From contig SXUH01000261.1 in NCBI GenBank assembly GCA_005791855.1, forward strand, positions 1-6,030: a stretch of 6,030 nt of DNA, given 5' to 3'. Position 1 is the stretch's first letter; each line of letters starts with the position of its first letter. The notes below the pieces were generated by a model. It saw only the letters and a program-made list of their open reading frames with translations, had not been told where the DNA came from and searched no databases. A program made the translations under genes and the position numbers. The DNA is from Bdellovibrionales bacterium. GTDB lineage: Bacteria; Bdellovibrionota; Bacteriovoracia; Bacteriovoracales; Bacteriovoracaceae. Positions 1 through 6,030 of the stretch are shown here, piece after piece.

Positions 1-612
1 GACGTCTTCATCTCCGAAGCCACCTTCTCCCTCCCGGTCTACCGCTGGCCCGACTTCCAAAGCGAGATGAAGGAGGTCCACCGGTGGTGGATGAAGAACC
101 GGGAGGAGGGGTTCAACTCGGTCCTCTGTTGCTACGCCCTCGGGAAGGCCCAGCGCCTGATCGCGGGCCTGCGCGAGCTCACCGACGACCCCATCTGGGT
201 GCACGGGACCATCGACGAACTCAACCACTGCTACGAGAAGACGGGCCTCTCCTGGCCCCACGTGCACAAGGTTCCGCTGGAGTCGAAGGAAAAATTCTCC
301 GGCGCACTGATCCTGTGCCCGCCCTCGGCGCTGGGCTCGAGCTGGGGCAAGCGGCTCAGCCCGAAGAAGGTCGCCTTCGCTTCCGGGTGGATGCGGCTCC
401 GGGGGAATCGACGGCGGAAGGGTTACGAGCGAGGCTTCGTGGTCTCGGACCACGCCGACTGGCCATCGCTCATCCGGACGGTCAAGGAGACCGGCTGCAA
501 GAAGGTCTACTTCACCCACGGGCACACGGAGTCCATCGTCCGCTACCTGAAGGAGCAAGGGATCAGGGCCTACGATCTGAAGCTCCCCTACGACACGGAC
601 GGGGAATCCTGA
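1..612 (+). CDS. Ligase-associated DNA exonuclease, metallo-beta-lactamase/beta-CASP type (5' partial)
   Basis: This is the C-terminal 203 residues of a metallo-beta-lactamase-fold nuclease related to mRNA 3'-end processing (CPSF/Snm1-like) enzymes, the 'exonuclease, DNA ligase-associated' family. The frame is open from base 1, so the start and the N-terminal HxHxDH metal-binding motif lie outside the window. Visible family marks are SEATFSLPVYRWP at the left edge (family form ESTF..P.YRWP), ASGWM followed by an Arg-rich stretch, SDHADWPSL at bases 445-471 with metal-ligand type Asp and His, and THGH at 514-525. The full protein is usually about 330 aa, so roughly the last 60% is present. The stop TGA (610-612) shares one base with the ATG of the next gene. 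The inferred role is a metal-dependent DNA exonuclease trimming ends before ligation. Family assignment is secure; substrate is inferred from relatives studied in Pseudomonas. Confidence 0.93.
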   Translation, partial: DVFISEATFSLPVYRWPDFQSEMKEVHRWWMKNREEGFNSVLCCYALGKAQRLIAGLRELTDDPIWVHGTIDELNHCYEKTGLSWPHVHKVPLESKEKFSGALILCPPSALGSSWGKRLSPKKVAFASGWMRLRGNRRRKGYERGFVVSDHADWPSLIRTVKETGCKKVYFTHGHTESIVRYLKEQGIRAYDLKLPYDTDGES

Positions 613-2180
613 TGGAACGGCTGGTGGAGCTCCTCCGAAGCCTGGACCAGACGACCTCGACCCTGAAGAAGGTCGAGCACCTCCGGTGCTACTTCCAGGA
701 CGCGGCCCCGGAGGACGCCTGCTGGGGCCTCTACATCATCTCGGGCCAGAAGATCCCCACGAAGGTGAACCGGACGTTTCTCCACGAAGCCTTCTGCGAG
801 TTCCTGGGCATGCCCATGTGGCTCTTCAAGGAGTCGGCCTACCACGTGGGGGACTCCTCGGAGACCATGGCCCTCCTGCGAGGGCCGCTCTCGAATCCGG
901 AGCATCCGCCGGCGCTGGGGGAGTTCGTGGAAAAGGAACTCCTCACGCTCAAGACCAAGACGCCGGAGGAGATCAAGGCCAAGCTCCACGAGTGGTGGGG
1001 AAGGTACGACGAGAGTGTGCTCTTCCTGATCCACAAGTGCTTCTCCGGGAACCTCCGCATGGGCGTCTCCAAGAGCCTCCTGATCCAGGCCCTGGCGCAG
1101 GTCGCGGGGATCGACAAGGAGACCATGAACTTCCGGCTCATGGGAGACTACAAGCCCACACCCGAGTTCTACGAGAACCTCCTGGTCCAGAACATCACCA
1201 TCGAGCGAAAGTCCAAGCCGTATCCGTACTACCTCGCGTCTCCGGTGGAGGATGCCGAAGAGGAGTTCAAGCACTGGGGAGACTGGTGCGTCGAATGGAA
1301 GTGGGACGGGATCCGCGCCCAGGTGATCAAGCGCGACGGGGAAGTCTTCCTCTGGTCCCGCGGCGAGGAGCTCATCAACGACAGCTTCCCGGAGGTCCTC
1401 GCGCAGGCGATGCACCTCCCCGACGGGACGGTGATCGACGGAGAGCTCCTGCCGTTCAAGGACGGGAAGGTCCTCTCGTTCAACGACCTCCAGACGCGGC
1501 TCAACCGGAAGAAGGTGAGCAAGAAGGACCTCGAGACGACCCCCATCTCCATCATGGCCTACGATCTCCTCGAGTGGGACGGGGAGGACATCCGCTACAA
1601 GCCGCTCCGGGAGCGCCGGGAGCTCCTCGAAAAGATCGACGTCTTCCCGCACTCGGAGCTCGTCCACGTGGGGAGCATCGAGGAAGCGAAGAGCCTCCGA
1701 GTCACGAGCCGGGAGAGGGGCGTCGAGGGCTTCATGCTCAAGCACTGGGAGTCCCCCTACCAGGTCGGGAGGAAGCGGGGGCAGTGGTGGAAGTGGAAGA
1801 TCGATCCCCTCACCATCGACTGCGTCCTCCTCTACGCCCAGTCAGGGACGGGGCGGCGCTCGAGCCTCTACACCGACTACACCCTCGCCGTGTGGAAGGA
1901 CGAGGAACTCATCCCGGTGACCAAGGCCTACTCGGGCCTCACGGACGAAGAGCTCGCCTCCATGGATAACTGGATCAAGCGCAACACCATCGAGAAGTTC
2001 GGCCCGGTGAGGTCGGTCAAGCCGGAGCACGTCTTCGAGATCGCCTTCGAGGGGATCAACGTCTCCACCCGGCACAAGGCCGGGGTGGCGCTCCGGTTCC
2101 CGCGGATCCTCCGCTGGAGGAAGGACAAGAAGCCGGAGGACGCCGACACGCTCGAGGACGTGAAGAAGTTCCTCTCATGA
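612..2180 (+). CDS. ATP-dependent DNA ligase of the ligase-associated DNA damage response operon
   Basis: The 522 aa product seals nicks in DNA using ATP, through enzyme-AMP and DNA-adenylate intermediates. Nucleotidyltransferase motifs appear in order: motif I KWDGIR with the adenylated Lys at K230, SRGEE (R250 to E253), DGELL with E278, AYDLLEWDG, motif IV EGFMLK (E372 to K377), motif V WWKWK (K394, K396) and motif VI RFPR (495-498) in the OB domain. An N-terminal DNA-binding domain covers about residues 1-195, adenylation about 205-400, OB-fold about 400-522. Length and the N-terminal domain fit the bacterial PP_1105-like ligase family (also named cisplatin damage response ligase), not the short LigD or NAD-dependent types. 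The ATG is the first in-frame start after the upstream stop, with GGGGAA about 5 bases before it. It overlaps the exonuclease gene by 1 base and the helicase gene by 4 bases (ATGA), pointing to coupled translation. No key residue is missing. Confidence 0.96.
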   Translation: MERLVELLRSLDQTTSTLKKVEHLRCYFQDAAPEDACWGLYIISGQKIPTKVNRTFLHEAFCEFLGMPMWLFKESAYHVGDSSETMALLRGPLSNPEHPPALGEFVEKELLTLKTKTPEEIKAKLHEWWGRYDESVLFLIHKCFSGNLRMGVSKSLLIQALAQVAGIDKETMNFRLMGDYKPTPEFYENLLVQNITIERKSKPYPYYLASPVEDAEEEFKHWGDWCVEWKWDGIRAQVIKRDGEVFLWSRGEELINDSFPEVLAQAMHLPDGTVIDGELLPFKDGKVLSFNDLQTRLNRKKVSKKDLETTPISIMAYDLLEWDGEDIRYKPLRERRELLEKIDVFPHSELVHVGSIEEAKSLRVTSRERGVEGFMLKHWESPYQVGRKRGQWWKWKIDPLTIDCVLLYAQSGTGRRSSLYTDYTLAVWKDEELIPVTKAYSGLTDEELASMDNWIKRNTIEKFGPVRSVKPEHVFEIAFEGINVSTRHKAGVALRFPRILRWRKDKKPEDADTLEDVKKFLS

Positions 2181-4600
2181 CCGAGCTGGGCTGGATCGAG
2201 GAGTGGTTCAGGTCGAAGGGATGGGAACCGCGGGACTTCCAGAAGGACGCCTGGAAGGAATACCTGCGCGGCCAGAACGGCCTGATCCACGTCTCCACCG
2301 GGTTCGGGAAGACCTTCGCCGGGTGCCTCGCCGCCCTCGCCGAACTCACCCTCGAGGAGCAGCCGGCGGCGGGGATCCACATCCTCTACATTTCTCCGCT
2401 GCGGGCCCTGAGCGGGGACATCATCAAATCCATCCGGCAGCCGATCGAAGACCTGCAGCTCCCGTACACGGTGGAGGGCCGGACCGGGGACACGACCGCC
2501 GCCCAGCGGGCCAGGCAGAAGCGGAACCCTCCCTCGGTGCTCGTCACCACGCCCGAGTCCTTCAACCTCCTGATCGCCTCGGACGAATACCGGGAGGCCC
2601 TGAAGAAGTGCCGCCTGCTCATCGTCGACGAATGGCACGAGCTCATGGGAAGTAAGCGCGGGGTGCAGGTCCAGCTCTGCCTGGCGCACCTGCGGGTCCT
2701 CGCGCCGAAGCTCCGGGTCTGGGGCCTCTCGGCGACGGTGGGGAATCCGGAGCTCGCAGGCGAGGTGCTGAACGGTGGCCTCGAGAAGTTCTCCTTCGTG
2801 ACGGAGGAGGTCTCCAAGGAGATCGACATCCAGTGCCTCCTCCCGGACGAGATCGACTCCTTCCCCTGGTCCGGCCACCTGGGGATCGCCATGGTGGAGA
2901 AGGTCGTCAACCACATCGACCTCTCCCATTCGTGCCTGCTCTTCACCAACGTCCGGTCCCAGACCGAGCGGTGGTACAACGAGATCAAGCTCCTCCGGCC
3001 CGAGTGGGAGCACCTCATGGCGATCCACCACTCCTCGGTGGACCGGGAACGGCGGGAGGAGGTGGAGGACAAGATCAAGACCGGGGAGCTGAAGCTCGTG
3101 GTCTGCACCTCGAGCCTCGACCTCGGCGTCGACTTCCCGAAGGTCGAACGGGTCTACCAGATCGGATCTCCGAAGAGCATCTCCCGCTTCATCCAGCGGG
3201 CCGGACGCTCGGGGCACACGCCGACGGGGGTGCCGCGGATCTACTTCGTCCCGACCCACGCCCTCGAGCTCTTCGAGTACCTCGCCACGGAGCTCGCCAT
3301 CGACCGCGGGCTCAAGGAGGAGATCGTCCCGCCGGAGATGAGCTTCGACGTCCTGGCCCAGCACATGGTCACCCTCGCCGCGAGCGAAGGGCTGGTCCCC
3401 GACGTCGCCTTCGAGGAGGTGCGGCGGACCTACGCCTTCCGGAAGCTCCAGCGCTACCACTTCGACAGCCTCCTCCTCTTCCTCACCCAGGGGGGCCGGA
3501 GCCTCTCCGCGTATCCCTACTACCACCGGCTCAAGGAGTTCGACGGGCGGTACCTCGTCCACGACAAGAAGATGATCCACACCCACCTCATGAACGTCGG
3601 CACCATCACCTCCGATCCGTCGATCCGGATCAAGTTCATGAAGGGCGGGACCCTCGGGACGGTGGAGGAGTCCTTCGTGAGCAAGCTGAAGAAGGGCGAC
3701 CGGTTCGTCTTCGCGGGGAAGGTCCTCGAGTACGTCATGGTGAAGGACCTCTTCCTCTACGTCCGCCTCGCCCCGCCGAACTCCGCCGTCATCCCCGTCT
3801 GGTGGGGGAACCGCCTCCCGCTCTCCTCGCTCCTCACGAGCCACCTCAAGGAGATCTTCGAGCTCATCGAAGAGGGACGGTACGCCCACCCCCTGGTGGA
3901 GTACCTGGCGCCCATCATCGAGGTCCAGAAGGCCCTGTCGCGCCTGCCGGGGCGGAGCTACCTGCTCCTCGAAGAAACCGTCACGCGGGAGGGGAAGCAC
4001 CTCTTCGTCTTCCCCTTCGAAGGGCGCCTCGTCCACGAGGCCCTCGCGGCCCTCCTGAGCGTGCGCCTCGCCCTGAAGACGCAGGTGACCTTTTCCTTCT
4101 CCGTCTCCGAATACGGACTGGAAATCCTGGCCCCGCCGGACTACCATTTCAGTGTGGAGGAGATGAAGGAGTGCCTGTCCCTCGACAACCTCACGGTGGA
4201 CATCCAGAGGAGCCTGAACATGACCCAGCTCGCGAAGAAGCAGTTCCGGGAGATCGCCCAGGTCTCGGGCCTCATCCAGCAGAACCGCATGGGAGAGCGC
4301 CGGACCATGAAGAACCTCCAGATGAGCTCCTCGCTCCTCTTCGACGTGTTCCAGACCTACGAACCGGAGCAGCCCTTGTACAACCAGTCGTTCGACGAAG
4401 TGAGGTTCTTCCAGTTCCAGGAGAGCCGGCTCGTGAGCGTCCTCCGGAAGCTCGCGGACATGCCCTTCGAGCTCTACAAGACCTCGAGGCCCACGCCGCT
4501 GGCGTTCCCCCTGGTGATCGAGCGGATCGGATCCCTGGTCTCGACGGAGACCCTCCAGGACCGGCTGCAGAGGATGAAGGCGAAGTGGACAAAAGCGTAG
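2177..4600 (+). CDS. Ligase-associated DEXH-box helicase, Lhr-Core type
   Basis: The 807 aa product is a superfamily 2 helicase of the Lhr-Core group, expected to be a single-strand-DNA-dependent ATPase that moves 3' to 5'. Motifs by residue: Q-like RDFQ (19-22), Walker A STGFGKT (40-46), Ia SPLRAL (73-78), Ib TTPES (124-128), II DEWHE (151-155), III SAT (185-187), IV LLFTNVR (254-260), V TSSLDLGVDFP (311-321), VI QRAGRSGH (340-347). The region after about residue 375 matches the Lhr-Core layout of winged-helix and beta-barrel modules that follow the two RecA domains, though I infer this from order and length. The DEWHELMGSKRG stretch is typical of the ligase-associated subgroup. The Phe inside Walker A (TGFGKT) is less usual; the essential G-K-T remains. 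The ATG overlaps the ligase stop (ATGA) and lacks a strong Shine-Dalgarno, which suggests reinitiation by ribosomes leaving the ligase gene. It ends with TAG 16 bases inside the next gene. Confidence 0.95.
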   Translation: MTELGWIEEWFRSKGWEPRDFQKDAWKEYLRGQNGLIHVSTGFGKTFAGCLAALAELTLEEQPAAGIHILYISPLRALSGDIIKSIRQPIEDLQLPYTVEGRTGDTTAAQRARQKRNPPSVLVTTPESFNLLIASDEYREALKKCRLLIVDEWHELMGSKRGVQVQLCLAHLRVLAPKLRVWGLSATVGNPELAGEVLNGGLEKFSFVTEEVSKEIDIQCLLPDEIDSFPWSGHLGIAMVEKVVNHIDLSHSCLLFTNVRSQTERWYNEIKLLRPEWEHLMAIHHSSVDRERREEVEDKIKTGELKLVVCTSSLDLGVDFPKVERVYQIGSPKSISRFIQRAGRSGHTPTGVPRIYFVPTHALELFEYLATELAIDRGLKEEIVPPEMSFDVLAQHMVTLAASEGLVPDVAFEEVRRTYAFRKLQRYHFDSLLLFLTQGGRSLSAYPYYHRLKEFDGRYLVHDKKMIHTHLMNVGTITSDPSIRIKFMKGGTLGTVEESFVSKLKKGDRFVFAGKVLEYVMVKDLFLYVRLAPPNSAVIPVWWGNRLPLSSLLTSHLKEIFELIEEGRYAHPLVEYLAPIIEVQKALSRLPGRSYLLLEETVTREGKHLFVFPFEGRLVHEALAALLSVRLALKTQVTFSFSVSEYGLEILAPPDYHFSVEEMKECLSLDNLTVDIQRSLNMTQLAKKQFREIAQVSGLIQQNRMGERRTMKNLQMSSSLLFDVFQTYEPEQPLYNQSFDEVRFFQFQESRLVSVLRKLADMPFELYKTSRPTPLAFPLVIERIGSLVSTETLQDRLQRMKAKWTKA
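4571..4580 (+). promoter_or_regulatory. Ribosome binding site supporting the GTG start of pdeM
   Basis: AGGA (4571-4574) and GAAGG (4576-4580) lie inside the end of the helicase gene, 10 and 4 bases before the GTG at 4585. The purine-rich block is a plausible Shine-Dalgarno and favours GTG 4585 over any later codon, since a later start would remove the DLH metal motif. The assignment rests on position and sequence only. Confidence 0.5.
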
Positions 4601-5235
4601 AGCTCACCATCGGTGAGGACCGATTCATCTTCGACTGCCGCCGGGCCCTCTACTGGCCCCGGCGGAAGGTCCTCCTCACCGCGGACCTCCACTGGGGGAA
4701 GACCCAGTACCTCCGGAGCCACGGCGTCGCCATCTCCGACCGGGTCTTCGAGGCGGACCTCCGGCGCCTCTCGCAGGTGATGGACGACTACGAAACCGAC
4801 TCGCTCCTGGTGCTGGGAGACCTGATCCACCACGAGAAGAGTCTCAGCAAGGGGGTCATCGAGAAGGTCGCCCACTTCCGGGAGAAGAACCCCTGCGAGC
4901 TCGTCCTGATCAAAGGTAACCACGACCGCTACACGAAGTTCCCGGAGGCCTGGGGCATCGTGGAGGAGTCGGAGTTCACGCTGGACGAGTTCTACTTCAC
5001 CCACGAGCACGACTCGAAGAAGAAGAGGGCCTTCCAGTTCTCGGGCCACCTCCACCCGATGCTACGGCTGCGGGCCGGCTTCGATGAGCTTCGCCTCCCG
5101 GCGTTCATCCTCGGCGACGGCTTCTGCTACCTGCCCGCCTTCTCGCACCTCACCGGGGGCCAGGACATCCGGCTCGCGAAGAACCAGAAGGCGGTGGTGC
5201 TCACGGAGGAAGGGCTGGAGGTCTTCGAGAAGTGA
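4585..5235 (+). CDS. pdeM: Ligase-associated metallophosphoesterase, probable DNA endonuclease PdeM
   Basis: The 216 aa product is a calcineurin-like binuclear metallophosphoesterase. All five metal and catalytic motifs are present: DLH (D34, H36), GDLIHH (78-83), GNHD (111-114), THEH (139-142) and GHLH (154-157). The late GDGFCYLPAF and TGG segment is characteristic of the DNA-ligase-associated subgroup; relatives in Pseudomonas are described as manganese-dependent DNA endonucleases or phosphodiesterases. I chose GTG at 4585 because no in-frame ATG occurs before the conserved ADLHWGK segment, it gives the usual family length, and GAAGG lies 4 bases upstream. This start sits inside the helicase gene (16-base overlap, different frame). 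The gene closes the operon, and its stop lies 3 bases from the stop of the opposing lipoprotein gene. Its inferred job is incision or end cleanup with the exonuclease, helicase and ligase. Family is certain; the exact start is likely but not proven. Confidence 0.93.
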   Translation: MDKSVELTIGEDRFIFDCRRALYWPRRKVLLTADLHWGKTQYLRSHGVAISDRVFEADLRRLSQVMDDYETDSLLVLGDLIHHEKSLSKGVIEKVAHFREKNPCELVLIKGNHDRYTKFPEAWGIVEESEFTLDEFYFTHEHDSKKKRAFQFSGHLHPMLRLRAGFDELRLPAFILGDGFCYLPAFSHLTGGQDIRLAKNQKAVVLTEEGLEVFEK

Positions 5236-5257
5236 GTCCTACTTGTAGCTACACTTC
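5229..5257. terminator. Possible bidirectional hairpin over the convergent stop codons
   Basis: GAAGTG (5229-5234) pairs with CACTTC (5252-5257). Inside it AG (5235-5236) pairs with CT (5249-5250) and CTA (5239-5241) pairs with TAG (5246-5248) around a CTTG loop, giving 11 pairs with a 1-base and a 2-base bulge. The core TGTAGCTACA (5244-5253) is also an exact palindrome. The structure covers the pdeM TGA and the lipoprotein TAG. No T-run follows on either strand, so it is not a classic intrinsic terminator. It is the only terminator-like structure I see between the two convergent genes. Confidence 0.3.
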
Positions 5258-5796
5258 AGGGTGAGGGTGAGGAGCTTCTTGTCTCGGACGAGCCGGTACT
5301 CGAGGAACGGGTTGGCGTCCGGCTCGGCGGAGACGTTGTAGTACTCCTTGACCTTCTGGTCCTTGTTCTTCAGGAGATCCGGGTAGAAGGTGACCGGCTT
5401 GTCGTCGATGGTGGTCGTGACGGTGGTGACCTCTTTGGTCTCCTTGTTCTTGTGGTACTTGAACTGCTGGCCGCTCAGGACTCCGACCTTGCATGCCGTC
5501 CCGGACGCCGACCGCTGGTCGTCGTACTGGTTCTCGGTGACCTCGACGACGTCGTCGTCCTGCTTGGACTCGACGATGACCTGCGCGGTGAGGGTCACCC
5601 CGGAGACGATCTTGCAGCTCACGGGGACGTTCGGAGAGGAGCAGTCAACCTCGGTGGTGTTCGCCTGCGGAGCCTGGGGAGCCTTCGGCGCGGAGACCGG
5701 ACTCGTGTTCGGGTAGGGCATGGGCCCGGGCATCTTGCCGGCCTTGGCGCAGGAGAAGAGCACGAGGAGGACGGGGAGGAGGTAGGTGTGTTTCAT
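5239..5796 (-). CDS. Putative lipoprotein of unknown function
   Basis: I do not recognise the family of this 185 aa protein. The start MKHTY is followed by a hydrophobic stretch (residues 6-14) and a lipobox LFSC with the lipid-acceptor cysteine at C16. Residue 17 is Ala, so in a Gram-negative cell outer-membrane sorting is more likely than inner-membrane retention. Residues 20-46 form a Pro/Ala/Gln-rich linker (PKAPQAPQ). The remainder is polar with acidic and Lys-rich patches, a Val/Thr-rich segment (VTTVTTTIDD, 123-132), and four cysteines (C52, C61, C102, C182) that could form two disulfides outside the cytoplasm. A likely small beta-rich domain is inference only. The ATG is the only start that keeps the signal peptide, with AAGGGG just upstream. 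Codon use matches the neighbouring genes. It converges on the repair operon and is probably transcribed separately. That it is a secreted lipoprotein is well supported; any function is unknown. Confidence 0.82.
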   Translation of the reverse strand: MKHTYLLPVLLVLFSCAKAGKMPGPMPYPNTSPVSAPKAPQAPQANTTEVDCSSPNVPVSCKIVSGVTLTAQVIVESKQDDDVVEVTENQYDDQRSASGTACKVGVLSGQQFKYHKNKETKEVTTVTTTIDDKPVTFYPDLLKNKDQKVKEYYNVSAEPDANPFLEYRLVRDKKLLTLTLKCSYK

Positions 5797-5797
5797 A

Positions 5798-5803
5798 CCC
5801 CTT
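5798..5803 (-). promoter_or_regulatory. Ribosome binding site of the lipoprotein gene
   Basis: On the minus strand AAGGGG is followed by one T and then the ATG at 5796-5794. Taking AAGG as the pairing core leaves 3 bases to the start, which is close but usable. It supports the chosen start, which is also fixed by the signal peptide. Confidence 0.4.
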
Positions 5804-5833
5804 ATCTTACTCAGGGAGCCGACGGGACGGGGG

Positions 5834-5863
5834 AGGATTCTTGAAATTACAGGGTGCTGTCAA
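5834..5863 (-). promoter_or_regulatory. Weak candidate promoter for the lipoprotein gene
   Basis: On the minus strand a perfect TTGACA occurs at 5863-5858, pointing at the lipoprotein gene about 62 bases from its start. The hexamer 18 bases further on (AATCCT, 5839-5834) matches TATAAT at only 3 positions, and the 17-base alternative GAATCC is worse. The -35 is convincing by sequence, the -10 is not. The TTGACA also lies in the putative element end described separately, so it may be coincidental or part of a hybrid promoter. Confidence 0.2.
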
Positions 5864-6030
5864 AAGATTAGACGGGGTGGAGAAATTACTGTTGAAGTCG
5901 GGGGATTCTGTCACCTGTACGGTCAAGGCAAAGTGTCACCTAGCCAGTTTTTAGGTATCGGTAGTTTCGTTCTAACTTGGTTACGGTTATGCTTCTTCCC
6001 ATGATATCAAAGCTGCGACTGCCATCAAGA
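5858..6030. mobile_element. Possible insertion-sequence end, running off the right edge
   Basis: From here on base composition drops to about 45% GC, against strongly GC-rich DNA to the left. The stretch begins TGTCAAAAG, a TGT-type terminus such as many IS21- and IS481-like elements have. It contains two exact TGTCACCT copies 25 bases apart, each near a related motif (TGTCAA at 5858, GGTCAAGG at 5921-5928), which resembles the repeated transposase-binding sites inside IS21-family ends. No transposase gene can be assigned. A 29-codon frame on the minus strand enters from the edge and stops at 5940, and a 14-codon plus-strand frame from ATG 5989 runs off the edge; either could be the end or beginning of such a gene. 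The right terminus, target duplication and transposase are not visible, so an ordinary AT-rich intergenic region is an open alternative. Confidence 0.27.
5909..5941 (+). repeat. Direct repeat TGTCACCT, two copies 25 bases apart
   Basis: Identical octamers lie at 5909-5916 and 5934-5941, with 17 bases between them. The spacing is about 2.4 helical turns, so the two sites would face nearly, not exactly, the same side. They could be binding sites for a transposase or a regulator. Two 8-mers are short enough that chance remains possible. Confidence 0.5.

Noticed and set aside
84..611. Upstream extension of the ligase reading frame within the exonuclease gene
   Set aside because: The translated extension is Arg/Pro/Gly-rich, unlike ligases, and overlaps the well-conserved exonuclease. 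The ATG at 612 gives the usual ligase length.
588..1745. A 385-codon minus-strand open frame opposite the ligase gene
   Set aside because: It is a compositional shadow of the ligase with no recognisable motif and heavily biased residue content.
1928..4147. A 739-codon open frame on the minus strand opposite the ligase and helicase genes
   Set aside because: Its translation is low-complexity, rich in Arg, Glu, Asp, Leu, Val and Gly, as expected from the antisense of G/C-ending codons. The plus strand carries full catalytic motifs in the same place.
2833..4584. Upstream extension of the pdeM frame through the helicase gene
   Set aside because: The extension is Pro/Arg-rich out-of-frame translation of the helicase. 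Metallophosphoesterase homology begins only after the GTG at 4585.
5841..5870. TTGAAA at 5841-5846 as a plus-strand promoter
   Set aside because: No acceptable -10 hexamer lies 16-18 bases downstream (AAAGAT, AAGATT or AGATTA), and no gene can be assigned beyond it.
5786..6004. A 72-codon plus-strand open frame over the lipoprotein start and right-edge region
   Set aside because: It runs antisense over the lipoprotein start, has no credible ribosome binding site or family signature, and crosses the composition boundary.
5940..6029. A minus-strand frame of 29 residues entering from the right edge and ending in TAG at 5940-5942
   Set aside because: It could be the C-terminus of a transposase, but 29 open codons in 45% GC DNA is easily chance and I recognise no motif. 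I mention it only as support to be tested for the element hypothesis.
5989..6030. ATG-initiated plus-strand frame running off the right edge (MLLPMISKLRLPSR)
   Set aside because: Fourteen codons without a Shine-Dalgarno or a recognisable family start are not enough for a gene call.

Overview
The window shows a compact bacterial DNA-repair operon on the + strand (1-5235). A convergent, unrecognised lipoprotein gene follows on the - strand (5239-5796), and about 234 bases of AT-richer DNA without an assignable gene complete the right edge. The first ~5.8 kb is GC-rich, with codons mostly ending in G or C (CTC, GTC, GAG, AAG), so long spurious open frames appear on both strands. A lipobox signal peptide and a ligase-associated repair cassette of a type known mainly from Gram-negative phyla suggest a high-GC Gram-negative bacterium. 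The genus cannot be read from this sequence.

The operon is the four-gene 'ligase-associated DNA damage response' set: (1) the C-terminal part of a metallo-beta-lactamase-fold DNA exonuclease (its start lies left of the window), (2) a complete ATP-dependent DNA ligase of 522 aa, (3) an Lhr-Core type DEXH-box helicase of 807 aa, and (4) a calcineurin-like metallophosphoesterase of 216 aa (PdeM type) starting at GTG. Each gene overlaps the next by 1, 4 and 16 bases, so translation is probably coupled. All catalytic motifs visible in the window are intact. The inferred joint role is to unwind, trim, incise and reseal damaged DNA, possibly crosslinked or alkylated. The cassette is a known system, not a new one.

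The fourth gene and the lipoprotein gene face each other with only three bases between their stop codons. A 29-base imperfect hairpin covers both stops and may act as a two-way terminator. The lipoprotein has a short signal peptide with the lipid-acceptor Cys at residue 16, a Pro/Ala/Gln-rich linker and four further cysteines. I do not recognise its family.

From about 5841 to the end, GC falls to roughly 45% (85 of 190 bases by my count). This stretch holds an exact 8-base direct repeat (TGTCACCT, twice, 25 bases apart) and a TGTCAAAAG sequence that could be the terminus of an insertion sequence. A perfect TTGACA hexamer in that same place faces the lipoprotein gene. This right edge is the most uncertain part of the window and the part most worth following up with flanking sequence.
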